NCBI GenBank assembly: GCA_003586115.2
Contig: QVOM02000112.1
Coordinates: 106,604,701 to 106,668,700, forward strand
Reading direction: 5' to 3'
DNA from: Salvator merianae
Lineage: Eukaryota > Chordata > Lepidosauria > Squamata > Teiidae
Length of the DNA: 64,000 nucleotides
The notes below the pieces were generated by a model. That model did no database searches and was not told the DNA's origin. It was given only the letters and a program-made list of their open reading frames with translations. Within the stretch, counting starts at the first letter, position 1. Every line of letters starts with the position of its first letter. Both the position numbers and the translations under genes were made by a program. Shown here piece by piece: positions 1 through 10,914 of this stretch.

Positions 1-258
1 TGATATGGAAGTAGTTCAGCCCGGCCTTCACATACCGGATGAGACGTTGGAATGACAGGGACGGGTACGTGGCATTTGCAACAAATGTATGTTTTGTGTG
101 GTAAGGACCAGGAAAGGCATATCCATATTGCTAATGGTGCTGGTCTGGAACAGATGGTGTCCTCCCTCAAGATGCAGATGGAAGCTGCCACGCTTGGTCT
201 GGGACAGGCTGGAACAGATTAGTGATTCTGCTCCAAGGGAGGTAAGTGCAGAATGGCC
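1..258. mobile_element. H2 MITE, right part (starts before window)
   Basis: The right terminal repeat GGTAAGTGCAGAATGGCC lies at 241-258. It matches the right ends of the complete H2 copies at 25564-25835 and 45135-45580. The left end is outside the window, so length and target duplication cannot be read. There is no coding capacity. The superfamily is inferred from better-preserved copies that have 3-bp duplications. Confidence 0.5.
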
Positions 259-284
259 ATAAGTGAAAAAGAGTCATGCCATGT

Positions 285-813
285 CTCGTCCCCTTTAGCC
301 TTGAAAGACAGCATTTAAGAGCTGAACTGACTGAAGTACATAAAATCATGCAAGTTGTGGAAAAGGTAGATAGGGAAAAATTATTTTCTCTATCATACAG
401 CATTAGAACCAAGGGGCACTCTATGAAGCTGATAGGTAGAAGAGTTATCCCCAACAAGGGGAAGTATTTCTTTCACCCAGAGCAACATCAGTCTGTGGAA
501 TTTACTACTAGAAAAGGTGGTGATAACCAGCAATCAGCCTGGATAGCTTTAAGAAAGCGTTAGACAAATTCATGGGGGGCAGAAGTATCAATGGCTACTA
601 GAATTGATGCCTAGATACTGCCACCAGGTTGGAGAGACCAGTAGGATGCTTCTAAAGGCTATTTGCAGAGAATCAAGAACAGGTGAAGGTTTCATCTGTC
701 TTCTGCTTGAGAATGCCCACAAGCTATTTGTGGGCCACTGTGTGAGACAAGATGCTGGAATAGATGGGTCATGGTCTGATCCAGCACGCTCTTCTCATGT
801 TCTTATGTTCTTA
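285..813 (+). mobile_element. CR1/L3-type LINE, 3' end fragment
   Basis: Plus-strand translation near 276-560 gives the degenerate C-terminus of a CR1-clade ORF2 (FSLERQHLRAELTEVHKIMQ, then FFHPEQHQSVEF). It is followed by the 3' UTR shared with the copies at 10650-10914, 32909-33178 and 42170-43148, ending in TTCTTATGTTCTTA. The copy is 5'-truncated and has stops. It retains only the last part of the reverse transcriptase ORF, so it is dead. Confidence 0.85.
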
Positions 814-1877
814 TTTACAACTTCTACCTCTGCTGGTATTTCATGATTTTAATGTGCTAAATAAATAAATGGAAAATAGTGTTAAGTCATGATGAAGCAG
901 GTTCTGAAAATGTAAAGCTGGCATCGTGTGGAAGGGGCTGAGAAAGTTTGGCTTATCAATTGGAGGTGGATGCACTGAGAATGCCAGATGGACAGTGCTA
1001 AAAGGTTGTAAAGTTAAACAGCAGTGATGACTGGATAAGCTAAGGATGGACCCATACTTTGAGAGATGTTCAAATTCGGCAGAAATTTGTAAAATTGTAA
1101 AATACAAATATTGAGAATTGTGGGGTCTAGCCCAGTCATAGCCTAAGAGGCTGTGTAGGCAACCTTAAGTTCACACAAAAAATATTTGTTTTGTTTCAGA
1201 AAGCGATGACTTTATGTGCCTTCAGATAATAACTTGATAATGTACTGCCATGTGTTCTGTTCTCTAGTGATTTGTGTTTCAATATTTGAAACTAAACAAA
1301 AATGCTGCCATATAACAATTTTAATTTACAGATGAATATTCAAAAGAGTATTCCCAAGGTACTAGAAGATTCCTTATTTCCCTGTCTCTTTCTCCAGGAG
1401 CTATTTGCTCAGATTCTTGAGCAGAGGCTACAGGTATTCTGGTAGCACCTTCCAGATCCTATCTCCCATAATGGAGGCAGATCCTTTATAGCTGTATGTA
1501 AACATTACCTAAAACACTCTACATGCCTCTAGAATCTAATTATCCTTGAAAATTCTAACCCATTCTACAAAAAGGGGTTGTGCCCAGTCATTTGCTTCTA
1601 ACAGGCTTGCAAACTACCAGAAGGCTGCAACTGCAGCAGGAGGAAAACAAAACTGAGAGACTTACTAACAATTAGGCAAGAACTGAGTCCCAGCAGCCTA
1701 AAATACACCTTTCTGAATAATAAATAAATAAATACAGGCATTAGCCCATCGAATGGGAGCTGGCCAGAGTGGTTGTCTTTCAGCTTTTTAACCAGCCTTC
1801 TGGGATTAAAATAGCATGTACTTTGAAAACAGAAAGATAAGAAGAGCTATGCTGATTTATTAAATAGTCTTAGGAAT
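814..1877. other. unassigned AT-rich sequence
   Basis: No gene, RNA gene or recognised repeat was found, apart from a short (AATA) run near 1720-1735. Reading frames here are short and show no domain. It may contain old repeats too decayed to see by eye. Confidence 0.4.
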
Positions 1878-2255
1878 GGTGCTTTTGCACTTCCCATCTT
1901 GGAATGTTTGCAATCAAACATTCCACAGTGGAACAGCCCTCACAGTATGGTGGCCATTCATACTGCGAGGGCTGGAACATCACAGAAACCATGACAACCA
2001 GAAGCCATGGCAAGGGACGCATGATGCAACTGTGTAGCTGTGCTGCACTGTGCTGCACAGTGTTCACATCTACTGTGTACTGGGAGCAGTCCAGCTGCTC
2101 CTGGTACAGCTGTGGAGCACAATTTTGTGCTCCACAAACTAGTAGGGATTGGGAGCGGCTTTAGCCTGCTCCTGATCGCTAGGGCCTCCATGCAGTGCAG
2201 ATGCACTTCACTAGTGAGTGTCTGCATGCTTACTAGTGAAAAGTGAAACAGGCCC
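1878..2255. mobile_element. H1 MITE (Harbinger-like, string of hairpins)
   Basis: The ends are GGTGCTTTTGCACTT on the left and the complement of GGGCCTGTTTCACTTTTC on the right, the terminal repeat of family H1. Inside are successive hairpins: GGAATGTTTG/CAAACATTCC near 1901-1924, an arm pair around 2079-2106, GTGGAGCACA/TGTGCTCCAC near 2112-2135, and TTCACTAGTGAG.../TTACTAGTGAA at 2208-2241. It does not encode a protein. The short frames reported on both strands are by-products of the palindromes. No clear target duplication is seen for this copy. Confidence 0.75.
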
Positions 2256-2552
2256 TCGAAGCTGCATGCTCACAATAGGGTAAAAAGGTGCTTGTTGGAT
2301 TGACGCACTCTGTCCCTGGAGGTGGAAAGCATGCCTTGTATCTTCTGGACTTGCAAACTTTGAAACTGGGAAATGAAAGTTCCCTGACTTTGAAGTTTTC
2401 ACCCAGACTTATTATGGGACATACCGGTAAGGACCACAGAAGTCAACCATTTTCTGGACATTGCTTAATTGGCCCATGAAAAGATTGAACTAGGTAAGTC
2501 ACCTGCAGTGCTGCTGTCCATCCATATGCCAGCAGTTCAGGCACCTGAGACC
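2256..2552. other. unassigned sequence between repeats
   Basis: No recognised feature. Confidence 0.3.
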
Positions 2553-2660
2553 AGGTGGCCCATCTAGTTCAGCAACCTGTTATCACAATGGCCAATCACT
2601 GTGGTGGGTGCTTCATGCTTCTGGGGACACTGGCCACCTCTCAAAGACAGGATGTGGGTG
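2553..2660 (-). mobile_element. CR1/L3-type LINE 3' fragment
   Basis: The text around GGCCCATCTAGTTCAGCAAC followed by ATGGCCAATCA is the reverse complement of the 3' UTR of the CR1/L3-type LINE seen at 10650-10914. The fragment is short and diverged, and lacks the terminal TTCTTATG motif. Confidence 0.55.
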
Positions 2661-3935
2661 CTACTCGCCAGGCATATTGATCACCAGTGTTAAAGCAGCC
2701 TGAGATCCAGGGCCAAATGCAGTTTCCTAGTCATCTTAGCACTCAGTGCCCACCATAGTCCACAACAGCTTTTTTTCATAGTTGCACTCTTCACCCCAAT
2801 TTTGCAATTGTCTCTAGTGGTTTTGCTTGGCACCCTTACTTGTGGCAATGCCTCTTCCTTACAATCCCCACACATAACGGTCACGTGTACATGGGCAGGA
2901 ACAAGACTTTTGCATAGCTAGAATGTGAACTCCTGCACAAATGTAAGACACATTTCCATGTAGCTGTTTGTTTTGCTTCCGACCCCATCTAGATCTGGCT
3001 TGTAATGCCTTCGGAGTCCAACTATCATCTATGAAAGCCCATCGCTACCTACTTTGGCAGATCCAGAGCTGTCACTTGAGTAGGAGGAATGTGATGAGAA
3101 AGCAGGCAAGCTCTCCAGGCGACTCATGGTTCACCAGCAAGACGTGTCATTAGCTCGTAAGAATGTTGACCTGTGGGACGCCTCTAATCTTCTCATTCTC
3201 ACAGCTTGGAAAGATGCTGGCAAAGCTTGCAAGGGGAAAAGCAATGGAAGAGTTTCCAGGCAGCCCCAAAACATATAACATCTGGTCTTCACTTAGCAGG
3301 AAAGGGAGGAGGGAAGCCACAGGGAAGCTTACCACAAGATAAGAATACTCTGTGTGAATGTGTGAACAAGCCTTTGGATGACAAGTGAGGAATGAGAAGC
3401 ATAAACAGTGGTGGGAGATTATAAAATATTTAATAGCTGCTTGTTTAAATTTTTTGAAAGAAAAATTATGGCAGAAGGGTGTTTTCTTTCTTAATGTACA
3501 AAATCCCTTGATAGAAAACCTTAACAACAAAAGAAAACGCTGAGAAACATCCAGAAGTAGAGGAGCAACCTATTCACTCCCTTCCTCAAATGTTTGGCAA
3601 GTCAAGGAACTGTGGAATTGGGAGAAGTCTGGGCTTCAATACAAGTGATTATTGGCTGGGTTGCTGTAAGAAAGCTGTTTACTGGCAGGGTTATGTATAC
3701 AGAACGATGAAGTGAAAACTCTGCTCACCTTCCCAAAGTTTCTTTCTCACCATTAATTTATCAGCACTATCATGGCTGAGGCCACAGCTTTGTCATTTAG
3801 GGCCCAAACTAAAGATATAATTTATTGCCCAATGCAATCAGCAGAACCACTAGATTTTTTTCAGACACACAGAGATGCCCAGTGTATGCTACTAACTAAA
3901 GCATGTGACCTGCAACAAAATCTTGCAGTGTGGGG
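2661..3935. other. unassigned sequence
   Basis: No exon-like frame, RNA gene or repeat was recognised. A 126-codon open frame on the minus strand (3150-3530) has low complexity and no domain. I treat it as chance. Confidence 0.35.
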
Positions 3936-4480
3936 CTACTGCTAGTCACCAGAGCCTGTCTTTGCTCAAGACACTTCTGGGCAGGTGCCAGAACCTCTGG
4001 ACACTATGGAGACACTGCGGGGAATGATCCCAGCCTGGGGAAAGCATCCTGGGCCAGGAATGCAGTGAGTCTTATGGAGTGTGCTGGTGACCATCTCCAT
4101 GATGGCTGCCCTGGCCCAGGCTAATTTTGAAGCCAGGAAACAGAAGGTCCCCAGCCTTGATTTGTGACTATGCCCTGGAACAGCGCCTGGTCCACTTCTT
4201 CAACCCAAGCCTGTGGACCCATGGAATAGCTGGTGGCCCATGCCCAGGAGGGTGGATGGTTGGGTGAAATGCCATGGGTGCATTCTGGTGGAATGTGCCT
4301 GGACCATTCCTGAGCACAGAAACCGCTTCTGGGAGTGCTCCCGGGCTCTCCCTCTTGAGTGCTTCCAGGAGCAGGTTTGTGCCCAAGAGTGGGGCAGGCA
4401 CATTCCACCAGAATGCGCCCACGGCATTCCACACAAACACATGCCCTCCTGTGTCATGCATTGGCATGCAGACCTGAGGT
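3936..4480. repeat. hairpin-rich repeat block with a 35-bp inverted repeat
   Basis: Positions 4266-4300 and 4396-4430 are inverted copies matching at 32 of 35 bases, and together form a foldback of about 165 bp. Smaller palindromes continue on both sides (for example CCCAGCCTGGGG near 4033). The overlapping frames on both strands are mirror images of the foldback, which explains why several encode HIPPEC-like peptides. It resembles the string-of-hairpins MITEs of this window, but no termini or target duplication were identified. Confidence 0.6.
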
Positions 4481-5456
4481 CCAGCCACACATCTGGCACG
4501 GCTTTCATGGACTATGTGGATGCTGCCTTCATTTCTTTTCTTTATTTTCATAATTTTCTCATGCAATAGTCATGTAAGCATTTCATTGCTATTTGTCATG
4601 TATTGGACTATTAGGGAAATGGGGTTTGTTCCCTCCTTTAAAGTTTCTAGGTTAAAAGATTTCTTGTACTTCTGAAAAAAATTGGGATCCTTAAGCCTTC
4701 AGATGCCTTCCTCTTGTGTGGGGGTGAAGCTCTCACATAGAGGACTGTTGAGGTACATGAAAAGTTTTTGAGCACTATTCCAAGTTTGGAACAGATGGTG
4801 GCCAAGGCATTTCATCAGAATACTGGCCAACCCGGCTGTTCTCTTCGAACAAAACTTGAAACCCTTGAAATGTTCCAGTCATGGGTAGTACTGGAGAAAC
4901 TTAAAAACATTCCATTGCTCCCCACGGGTAACTCCTAGCATTACTCAAATCACTAAAGAAATGGGCAACCAGAAGGCATTAAAAGAAGAGAAAAAAATCC
5001 CCAACGCCTCATAGGAATCCTATGACAAGTTTGGGGAAAGGGTTAAAAGAGGAAAACAGTTCTCCAAACAGAGTACAAAACACTAGAACAAATCAGGTTC
5101 TTATTATAAAGGCTAATTTCTTTTGAGCTCAGAACTCTCGCAATATCCCATGTCAAGTTGAATGTTTTGCATAACCCCACCCCAAGCTGAACTTGAAGCT
5201 TGTTTCCCTGATGTTTTAGTCAAATGATTTCCTCAGAGCAAGAGCTGCAAGTAATCATATCTCATCAGATGCTGCCTTTTGGTATATGGGGAAAATGAAA
5301 CAGGTGAATGAAAAAGGACATCTGATTGGCTGAGCTCCCATACAACCTTTGGTCTGGGAAAAAGACTCTAATAAAAAAGGATAGCTTTGGCATCCAAAGC
5401 ATTACCTTGCATCATAGTGTGCCACAGTGTACTGGCTGGCACTGCACCAGTGACTG
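4481..5456. other. unassigned sequence
   Basis: AT-rich and without recognised genes or repeats. Confidence 0.35.
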
Positions 5457-6587
5457 TGGCCCTTTCTGCACATACCTAGTAATCCAGAATAAGGAGCTCT
5501 GTAGTCCACATGGGGCCTTTCTGCATGGACCCTTAATCTGGATTAAGGGTCTGTGTAGTACACTTCTAGGCCTCATGGATCTGCCCACTACTACAGATCT
5601 ATGAGGCCATGCCCCCCCCCCCCGCTGGTCCACTCTGTACGAGACAAAGCATAATCTGGATTAAGGAAGCCCTTAATCCAAATCACTGGTAGTCTTGATT
5701 AATCAGAACTATCAGTGAACTAGCAGGCCTGATATAGAAGATGTGGGGCATGCAGATGCATATCTCACATGTTTGGACTACTAGGGGGCACCTTTTGATG
5801 GTTTACTGTAGCCTGCTGCTGAAAAGTACCCTCAATAGGCCTCAAGGCTAGGAAAGAACTTTCCTAGCCTTTGCTGCCATGGTGTGAGCTACTCTGGTGA
5901 TGCCTGCCTGCAATCTGGATCAGTGGGCTGGGCTAATCCAGACCCACTGATTTGAATTTGAAGCAGGTAAGGTCGGGTAAGGTCATGGTCTGCATGGGAC
6001 TAGTGGTAATTTGGAACATAGCTGTACTAAGGGTCCTGTAGTTGGGAATAGTGGTGGTCTACATTAATTGATACCACAACTGTACCACCCCTGTCTGTTT
6101 CCAAACAAGTGCTGCTGCGTCCACATGTAGACTGGATCTGAGCAGAGCGTGGACATGGCTGCAAGGGTCATGTGTTGTTAGCACACCATCACCGCAGCCA
6201 GCTTTTTGTTGCCACCAGAGCTGGCTCTGCGGTGCTGGTTAAGAGGGCTGAAGGTTGTGAGTGCTGCCTTCAGGTTGGATGCAGTTTTGAGTCCAACGCG
6301 GAGCTAGCCAGCAAGCTTTATGACCCAGCAATGATTTCCCATGCCCCCACATCCCAGATGCAGTGTTTGAGCAACATGGAGCAATTGCAATAGGGTTTGG
6401 ATGGTACTCACGCCAGTAGATTGTGTCATGTAATGTGGAACAGGATTGCACTTCCACAATACCGCTCATGTTACATTTCTTACACTGCTCAACCCGCTAA
6501 ATGCAAATGCCACCTGCTATAGGTTATCCAGAACGAGCAAATCCAGACTTACTAATGTGGAACTAGCAAAGTGAGTGCAGAAAGGAC
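5457..6587. mobile_element. H2 MITE cluster, probably nested
   Basis: A left H2 terminus (GGCCCTTTCTGCACATACC) is at 5457 and a right terminus (GTGAGTGCAGAAAGGACC) near 6570-6587. A second left terminus (GGGGCCTTTCTGCATGGACC) begins at 5512, and its body to about 5986 matches the H2 copy at 45135-45580. That suggests one H2 element inside another. Hairpins include GACCCTTAATC at 5528-5538 with GATTAAGGGTC at 5541-5551 (11 of 11 bases, 2-nt spacer) and an ATCAGTGGG...CCCACTGAT pair near 5918-5953. A 12-base C run is at 5612-5623. Confidence 0.6.
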
Positions 6588-6954
6588 CAATCATTCACTC
6601 CTTGGTCTAATGCACTACAGCTGCCACTTTCCTCATACTGCTGACCCCACCATCTTTTATATCATAAACATAAAATCTGATGCATACTTAAAAATACAGC
6701 AGAAATACTGCATAAAATGGGACTTCCTCCATGAGCACTATACTGTGGATTACACTTCCACTTGATATGAGGCTGATCCAAACTTTGTGAACACAGCTAA
6801 AATGTATTTATAGTATTTAGTTTGGCTTTCCTTTAAAGTCTGAGCAGTCCCTTTGGAGTTTAGTTCTTAGTTGATTTTAATAGAATCTGTTAATATGTGC
6901 TGCATTCTGACAACACATTGCAAAGAAGATCTTGGTCATGAAAGGAATGGAAAC
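6588..6954. other. unassigned sequence
   Basis: No recognised feature. Confidence 0.3.
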
Positions 6955-6957
6955 TTA

Positions 6958-7476
6958 GGCTGTTTCCACACTTACCTGTATTGTGGGCTAGGAAGGGATG
7001 CAGGGGCCTGCCTTCCCCATGCTAGTGTGGGACAGAGCAGGCCCCACTACCTCCTAGTACACTTCATCCACATTGGACAAAGCTACAGACTGAGATAGGG
7101 TACCATTTTGGCACCCTATCTCAGCCCTGTGGTAGACCTTGACAATGATGTCTACCAGTGGACCACCTCTGAATTGTGGACTATGGAGGAATGTGGACAG
7201 CACACCTCTGTAGTCTGGAATACAGCAGAGGGCCCTTTTTGGTGGCATACCAGGAAGTGCCACCACAAGTTTCATTCCTGGCCCTCAAAAGCTCGACACC
7301 TGCTTGGAGGGCTGGGACCAGCTTTTGAAGCCAGCAGCCAAGGCTGGGGCAGCACATGCTCCTCAACATGTGGAGGGCCCTTAGCCTGTGCTAAGCCCAG
7401 CCCAGCCCAGTGTGGGCTGGACCACCTAGCATGGGATAGAACAGCGTGGGATAGCCCACACCATGTGGACATGGCC
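6958..7476. mobile_element. H3 MITE with TTA target duplication
   Basis: The element starts GGCTGTTTCCACAC and ends ...GTGGACATGGCC, and is flanked by TTA at 6955-6957 and 7477-7479. A 3-bp TWA duplication is typical of PIF/Harbinger transposons. Perfect hairpins include 7090-7101 with 7113-7124 (12 of 12 bases, 11-nt loop), GGTAGAC/GTCTACC and GGTGGCA/TGCCACC. There is no transposase, so it must have been moved by another element. The 132-codon frame at 7108-7506 is a by-product. Confidence 0.75.
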
Positions 7477-7619
7477 TTAGTCCTGTTTCTGAAAACATAT
7501 CCCTAGCCTGACCATTTGTCAAGAGACACCTTATCCAGTAGGTCTTGTACATGTCATCCAATCCTTTGTATCAGTTACTAGCTCAAATTCGGGTTTTTAA
7601 AAGGAGGAGGAGTAAAATT

Positions 7620-8147
7620 CGCTGCATTCACACTAGAGATGTACATGGACATAAAAACAGTGATTCAGATCAAATCAAGCCAAACAACATTGAGTTTGGT
7701 TCGAGCTCAAACTGGGGTGAACAGACTCGACCTGGTTCAGGTTCCAACATCAAACAAGTTTACAGCTGTTCGTTTTTAAAATTTACACCAAAATTTACTT
7801 TGAAAAGCCCTTTGTAAAGGTTGTTAATTCGAACTTGAAACTATTTGAATCAAGGAGGGCTGTTGGCCCAGTTTGTGTGACCATTCCTGTGATTTGCTTC
7901 CATTTGGACCGGCCCCGCTGAATGGGGTGTTGGTTCAATTCAAGTTCAAACTTGTCAAACCACCATTTTTGAATATGAACAGGTTCAAACTCAAACCAGT
8001 TTGGCATATCTCTAATCCGCACACCTTAAAAAGCCAGATGAAAGTAACTTAGAGGTTGTGGCAATGCATTTTCTGGCCTTTAAGGTGGATTAGAAGCACC
8101 ACTTCTAAGCTGCTTTTGAGACACCTTTTATTGTCTGTGGATGCAAT
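7620..8147. mobile_element. H6 MITE split by a hAT insertion
   Basis: The left terminus GCTGCATTCACAC (7621-7633) and the body from 8023 match the H6 copies at 10317-10512, 29964-30172 and 59782-60217. The body includes the GGCCTTTAAGGTGGATTAGAAG core, and the right end is CTGTGGATGCAA. The hAT element at 7634-8014 interrupts the element inside its left terminal repeat, so H6 is the older insertion. Confidence 0.65.
7634..8014. mobile_element. hAT-a MITE (TAGAGATG ends) nested in H6
   Basis: The left end is TAGAGATGTACATGG and the right end is CATATCTCTA, with flanking octamers ATTCACAC (7626-7633) and ATCCGCAC (8015-8022). These agree at 6 of 8 positions, and both differences are transitions. 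An 8-bp duplication indicates hAT. The interior is rich in TTCGAAC/GGTTCAAA-like words, as in other elements of this type (37862-38208). It is non-coding. Confidence 0.7.
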
Positions 8148-9811
8148 TTAGTTCATATCTCTAAGCAAGGTGTGGAAGATAACTGAGGAGTCTCAGCAGA
8201 AGCATCTGCTGCACTGTGCTCCCAGGTATTTTGTCATATTCACACAGTTGCACATACTGTAGTTGCATACTGCAGAAAAGGCCTTTATTGCAGCCAGTTC
8301 TGGACTGGGCTCCTAGAATATTTGTTTCATGCCATTGTCCACACAGGAAGCATCCCTGTGCAGATTCTACCACAATAGCAGCACTTTTGTCACAGAGAGA
8401 GACTTTTGCTATTTCAACCATAATCACATTGATGTTCCACTAGAAAATATGCTCTGATTCTCTTCTGCTGTTGTTGAGCTTATGGGGACTAATAAATATA
8501 GCAACATAGTTGTGTGTAAGCTGATGTCTGTCAATGTTGCTTCAAAATTCCCAGTTGGCATTTCCACAGCTTTGAAAGGAGTCATCAGATTTTCAAGAAC
8601 AATGACTACAGGTCCCTGAAAAGTTTTACATTTAAAAAAAAAAAAAAACTTTACCAAAGGCTTCAGCAATTTACCACACACACAGTGAAAGGTCCATTAC
8701 ATGATGTTACAATTAAGGAGAAAGCATCAAAGCACATTGTCACATTTAAGTATAAAACAATGGCTCATTTCAAAATGCATCTGTTTCATGTTAAGGGCAG
8801 ATGTGAAATGTTGATAGAAACCATCACTATCATCATTGCTTTTCTTCACTTTGTATCACCAAAGACCTGAGTCGTTCAAGCATCTTTCAATAAAATAGAT
8901 TTTAATCCAATTAGGCAGAAAAGGCTTGACATTTGCAAAGCAAATGGCTACAGTTTCAGAGGCCTTTCCATCACAAACATTTTAAAATTCAAGCACAAGT
9001 CCAAGACAGAATTACCAACAGTTGGTTTCAAAACTTCTGGCACAGACTTCACCCCCCCTTCCAGAAGGGGGACAAAATGGCATGGTATCTCTGACCACAT
9101 GCAGAGTGTTTCCCCTCCCCCTTACAAGAAAGAACCAGCATTTTAGAAAAATGAACCTAAGAAACAGTTGGCTTCAAATGCCATCTTATAAAATTGGACA
9201 CTGAAAAAAAGATAATCTAATTCCAAGGACCTTTCAGTATATATTTAAAAATAAGTTAAACTGTTTACATCAGAGGAAGATTTTCCTAAATGCTGACTAA
9301 TAGCCAGTGGCAGTCAACAACTGGGGATGCAGAGAAAGGTTAGAGTAGCAATTTGCCTCTCCTCTTTGGAGTTTCTAAATTGTGCCAAATTACTTCAATT
9401 TAATTTAGAAGTGCTTGTTTGAGCATTTGGCTGCATCTATACTGTGTACCAAGAATGCAGAAGCCAGTCTTGACCTGTATTTCTCTAACTAGCCCAAGAC
9501 CAGAGTGGCAGCCAGTAGTACATGCTTAGGGATGTCTTCTCCAATGTGACCTGACCCAGCCAAACTTTGGCAACAAACAAAAGTTCCCAGCCTTCAAAGT
9601 TGCATACTGGGGGTATTTTCATCAGACACATAGAAATGGCCCATTACCAGGCTCCTGCACACTGGCCGGACCAGTCCACCACAGGGAATACTTGGGAGGA
9701 TATTTATAAATTGTCTTCCTTTAGTGTGTTCCCTGTCACCATTTTTGTGCCATGGAGTGGGCCAGCCACTGGCATTGTACACACAAGCCATTTCCTGGGA
9801 TTTGCAATCCC
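8148..9811. other. mostly unassigned sequence
   Basis: A poly(A) run of 16 is near 8633-8649. The phrase GGCTGCATCTATACTGTG near 9429 resembles the H6 left terminus, but no matching right end was found. No gene was recognised. Confidence 0.35.
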
Positions 9812-10157
9812 ATAAGAACATAAGAGGAGCCCTGCTGGATCAAGCCACAGCCCATTTGTTCAGCATCCTGTCTCTCATAGTGACCCACCAATTGCTTCTG
9901 GGCATCTCAAGCAGAAGATAAAGGCAAAACCTTCACCAGCTCCTGACTCCCTGCAAATGGCCTTTAGAAGCATCTTGCCTGTCTCTCCAATGTGGAGGCA
10001 GTACTTAGGCAACAATTCCAGTAACCATTGATACACCTGTCCTCCATAAATTTGTCTAACCCTTTCTTAAAGTTAACCAGGCTGGTTGCTAACACCACTT
10101 CTTCTGGTAGTAAATTCCATAGACCTATAACCCTCTGGATGAAAAGCTACTTTCCTA
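9812..10157 (-). mobile_element. CR1/L3-type LINE 3' end, minus strand
   Basis: It begins ATAAGAACATAAGAGGAGCC, the reverse complement of the family's 3' end. It runs through the 3' UTR into the end of ORF2, where the text TAAATTCCATAGACCTATAACC corresponds to the C-terminal codons read on the minus strand. It is a 5'-truncated fragment lying opposite a second copy in plus orientation at 10650-10914. Confidence 0.85.
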
Positions 10158-10316
10158 GGGGGGGCATCTAGAATATGGATGCCATGGTCTCCCTGGCAGC
10201 AGCTAGCACAGTCTCTTGTGACAAGGCAGATGCTGCTAGTCCCAATTAGACCATTTATGATTAAAGAGTGTGTGCACAGTGAGGAGGTCTAACTCCAGTT
10301 CGTGACAACAGATTTT
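10158..10316. other. unassigned spacer
   Basis: No recognised feature. Confidence 0.3.
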
Positions 10317-10512
10317 GGCTGTATACTTACACAGTAAAAAATGTGGTCCCAAAGCACAATGTGTAGTAGCTAGTGTTTACACACCAGTGTTTGGAAGTAC
10401 ATTTTCTGCCCTTTAATGTGGATTAGAGATGGGATAGGAACATTAGAGTATGGCAGCTGCTACCTCTAAGCTGTTTTGAGGCCACTTACTTTTACTTTGT
10501 GTGGATGCAACA
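10317..10512. mobile_element. H6 MITE
   Basis: The left end GGCTGTATACTTACACAG and the right end GTGTGGATGCAACAG match the H6 terminal repeat (GGCTGCATCCACAC). The middle carries the family core CCTTTAATGTGGATTAGAG. It is palindromic overall and has no coding capacity. Confidence 0.65.
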
Positions 10513-10649
10513 GTAAGACACATGAGTCTGTGATCTTAAATTTACTATTCATTAAGAAATTTAACTAGTAGCTACATAAGGTGGAGAAGAAGAGGAGGTG
10601 GAAAATCTTTCATGCTTTCTGAATAAGTAAAAGAAGTTTATGTGTGTAA

Positions 10650-10914
10650 TAGCTTTAAGAAAGGATTAGTTAAATTCACAGAGGACAGGTGTATCAATGG
10701 CTACTAGAATGGATGCCCAGGTCCCACCTCCAGGTTGGAGAGACAGGCAGGATTCCTCTAAAGGCCATTTGCAGGGAGCTGAGAGCAGGTGAAGGTTTTG
10801 CCTTTGTCTTCTGCTTGAGAATGCCCAGAAACAATCGGTGGACAACTGTATGAGACAGGATGCTGAACTACATGGACTGTGGCCTGATCCAGCAGGACTT
10901 TTCTTATGTCCTTA
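10650..10914 (+). mobile_element. CR1/L3-type LINE 3' end
   Basis: It starts AGCTTTAAGAAAGGATTAG (end of ORF2) and continues through GTGTATCAATGGCTACTAGA to the terminal TTCTTATGTCCTTA. It is very similar to 32909-33178 and to the 3' part of 285-813. Short frames within it are not host genes. Confidence 0.88.
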
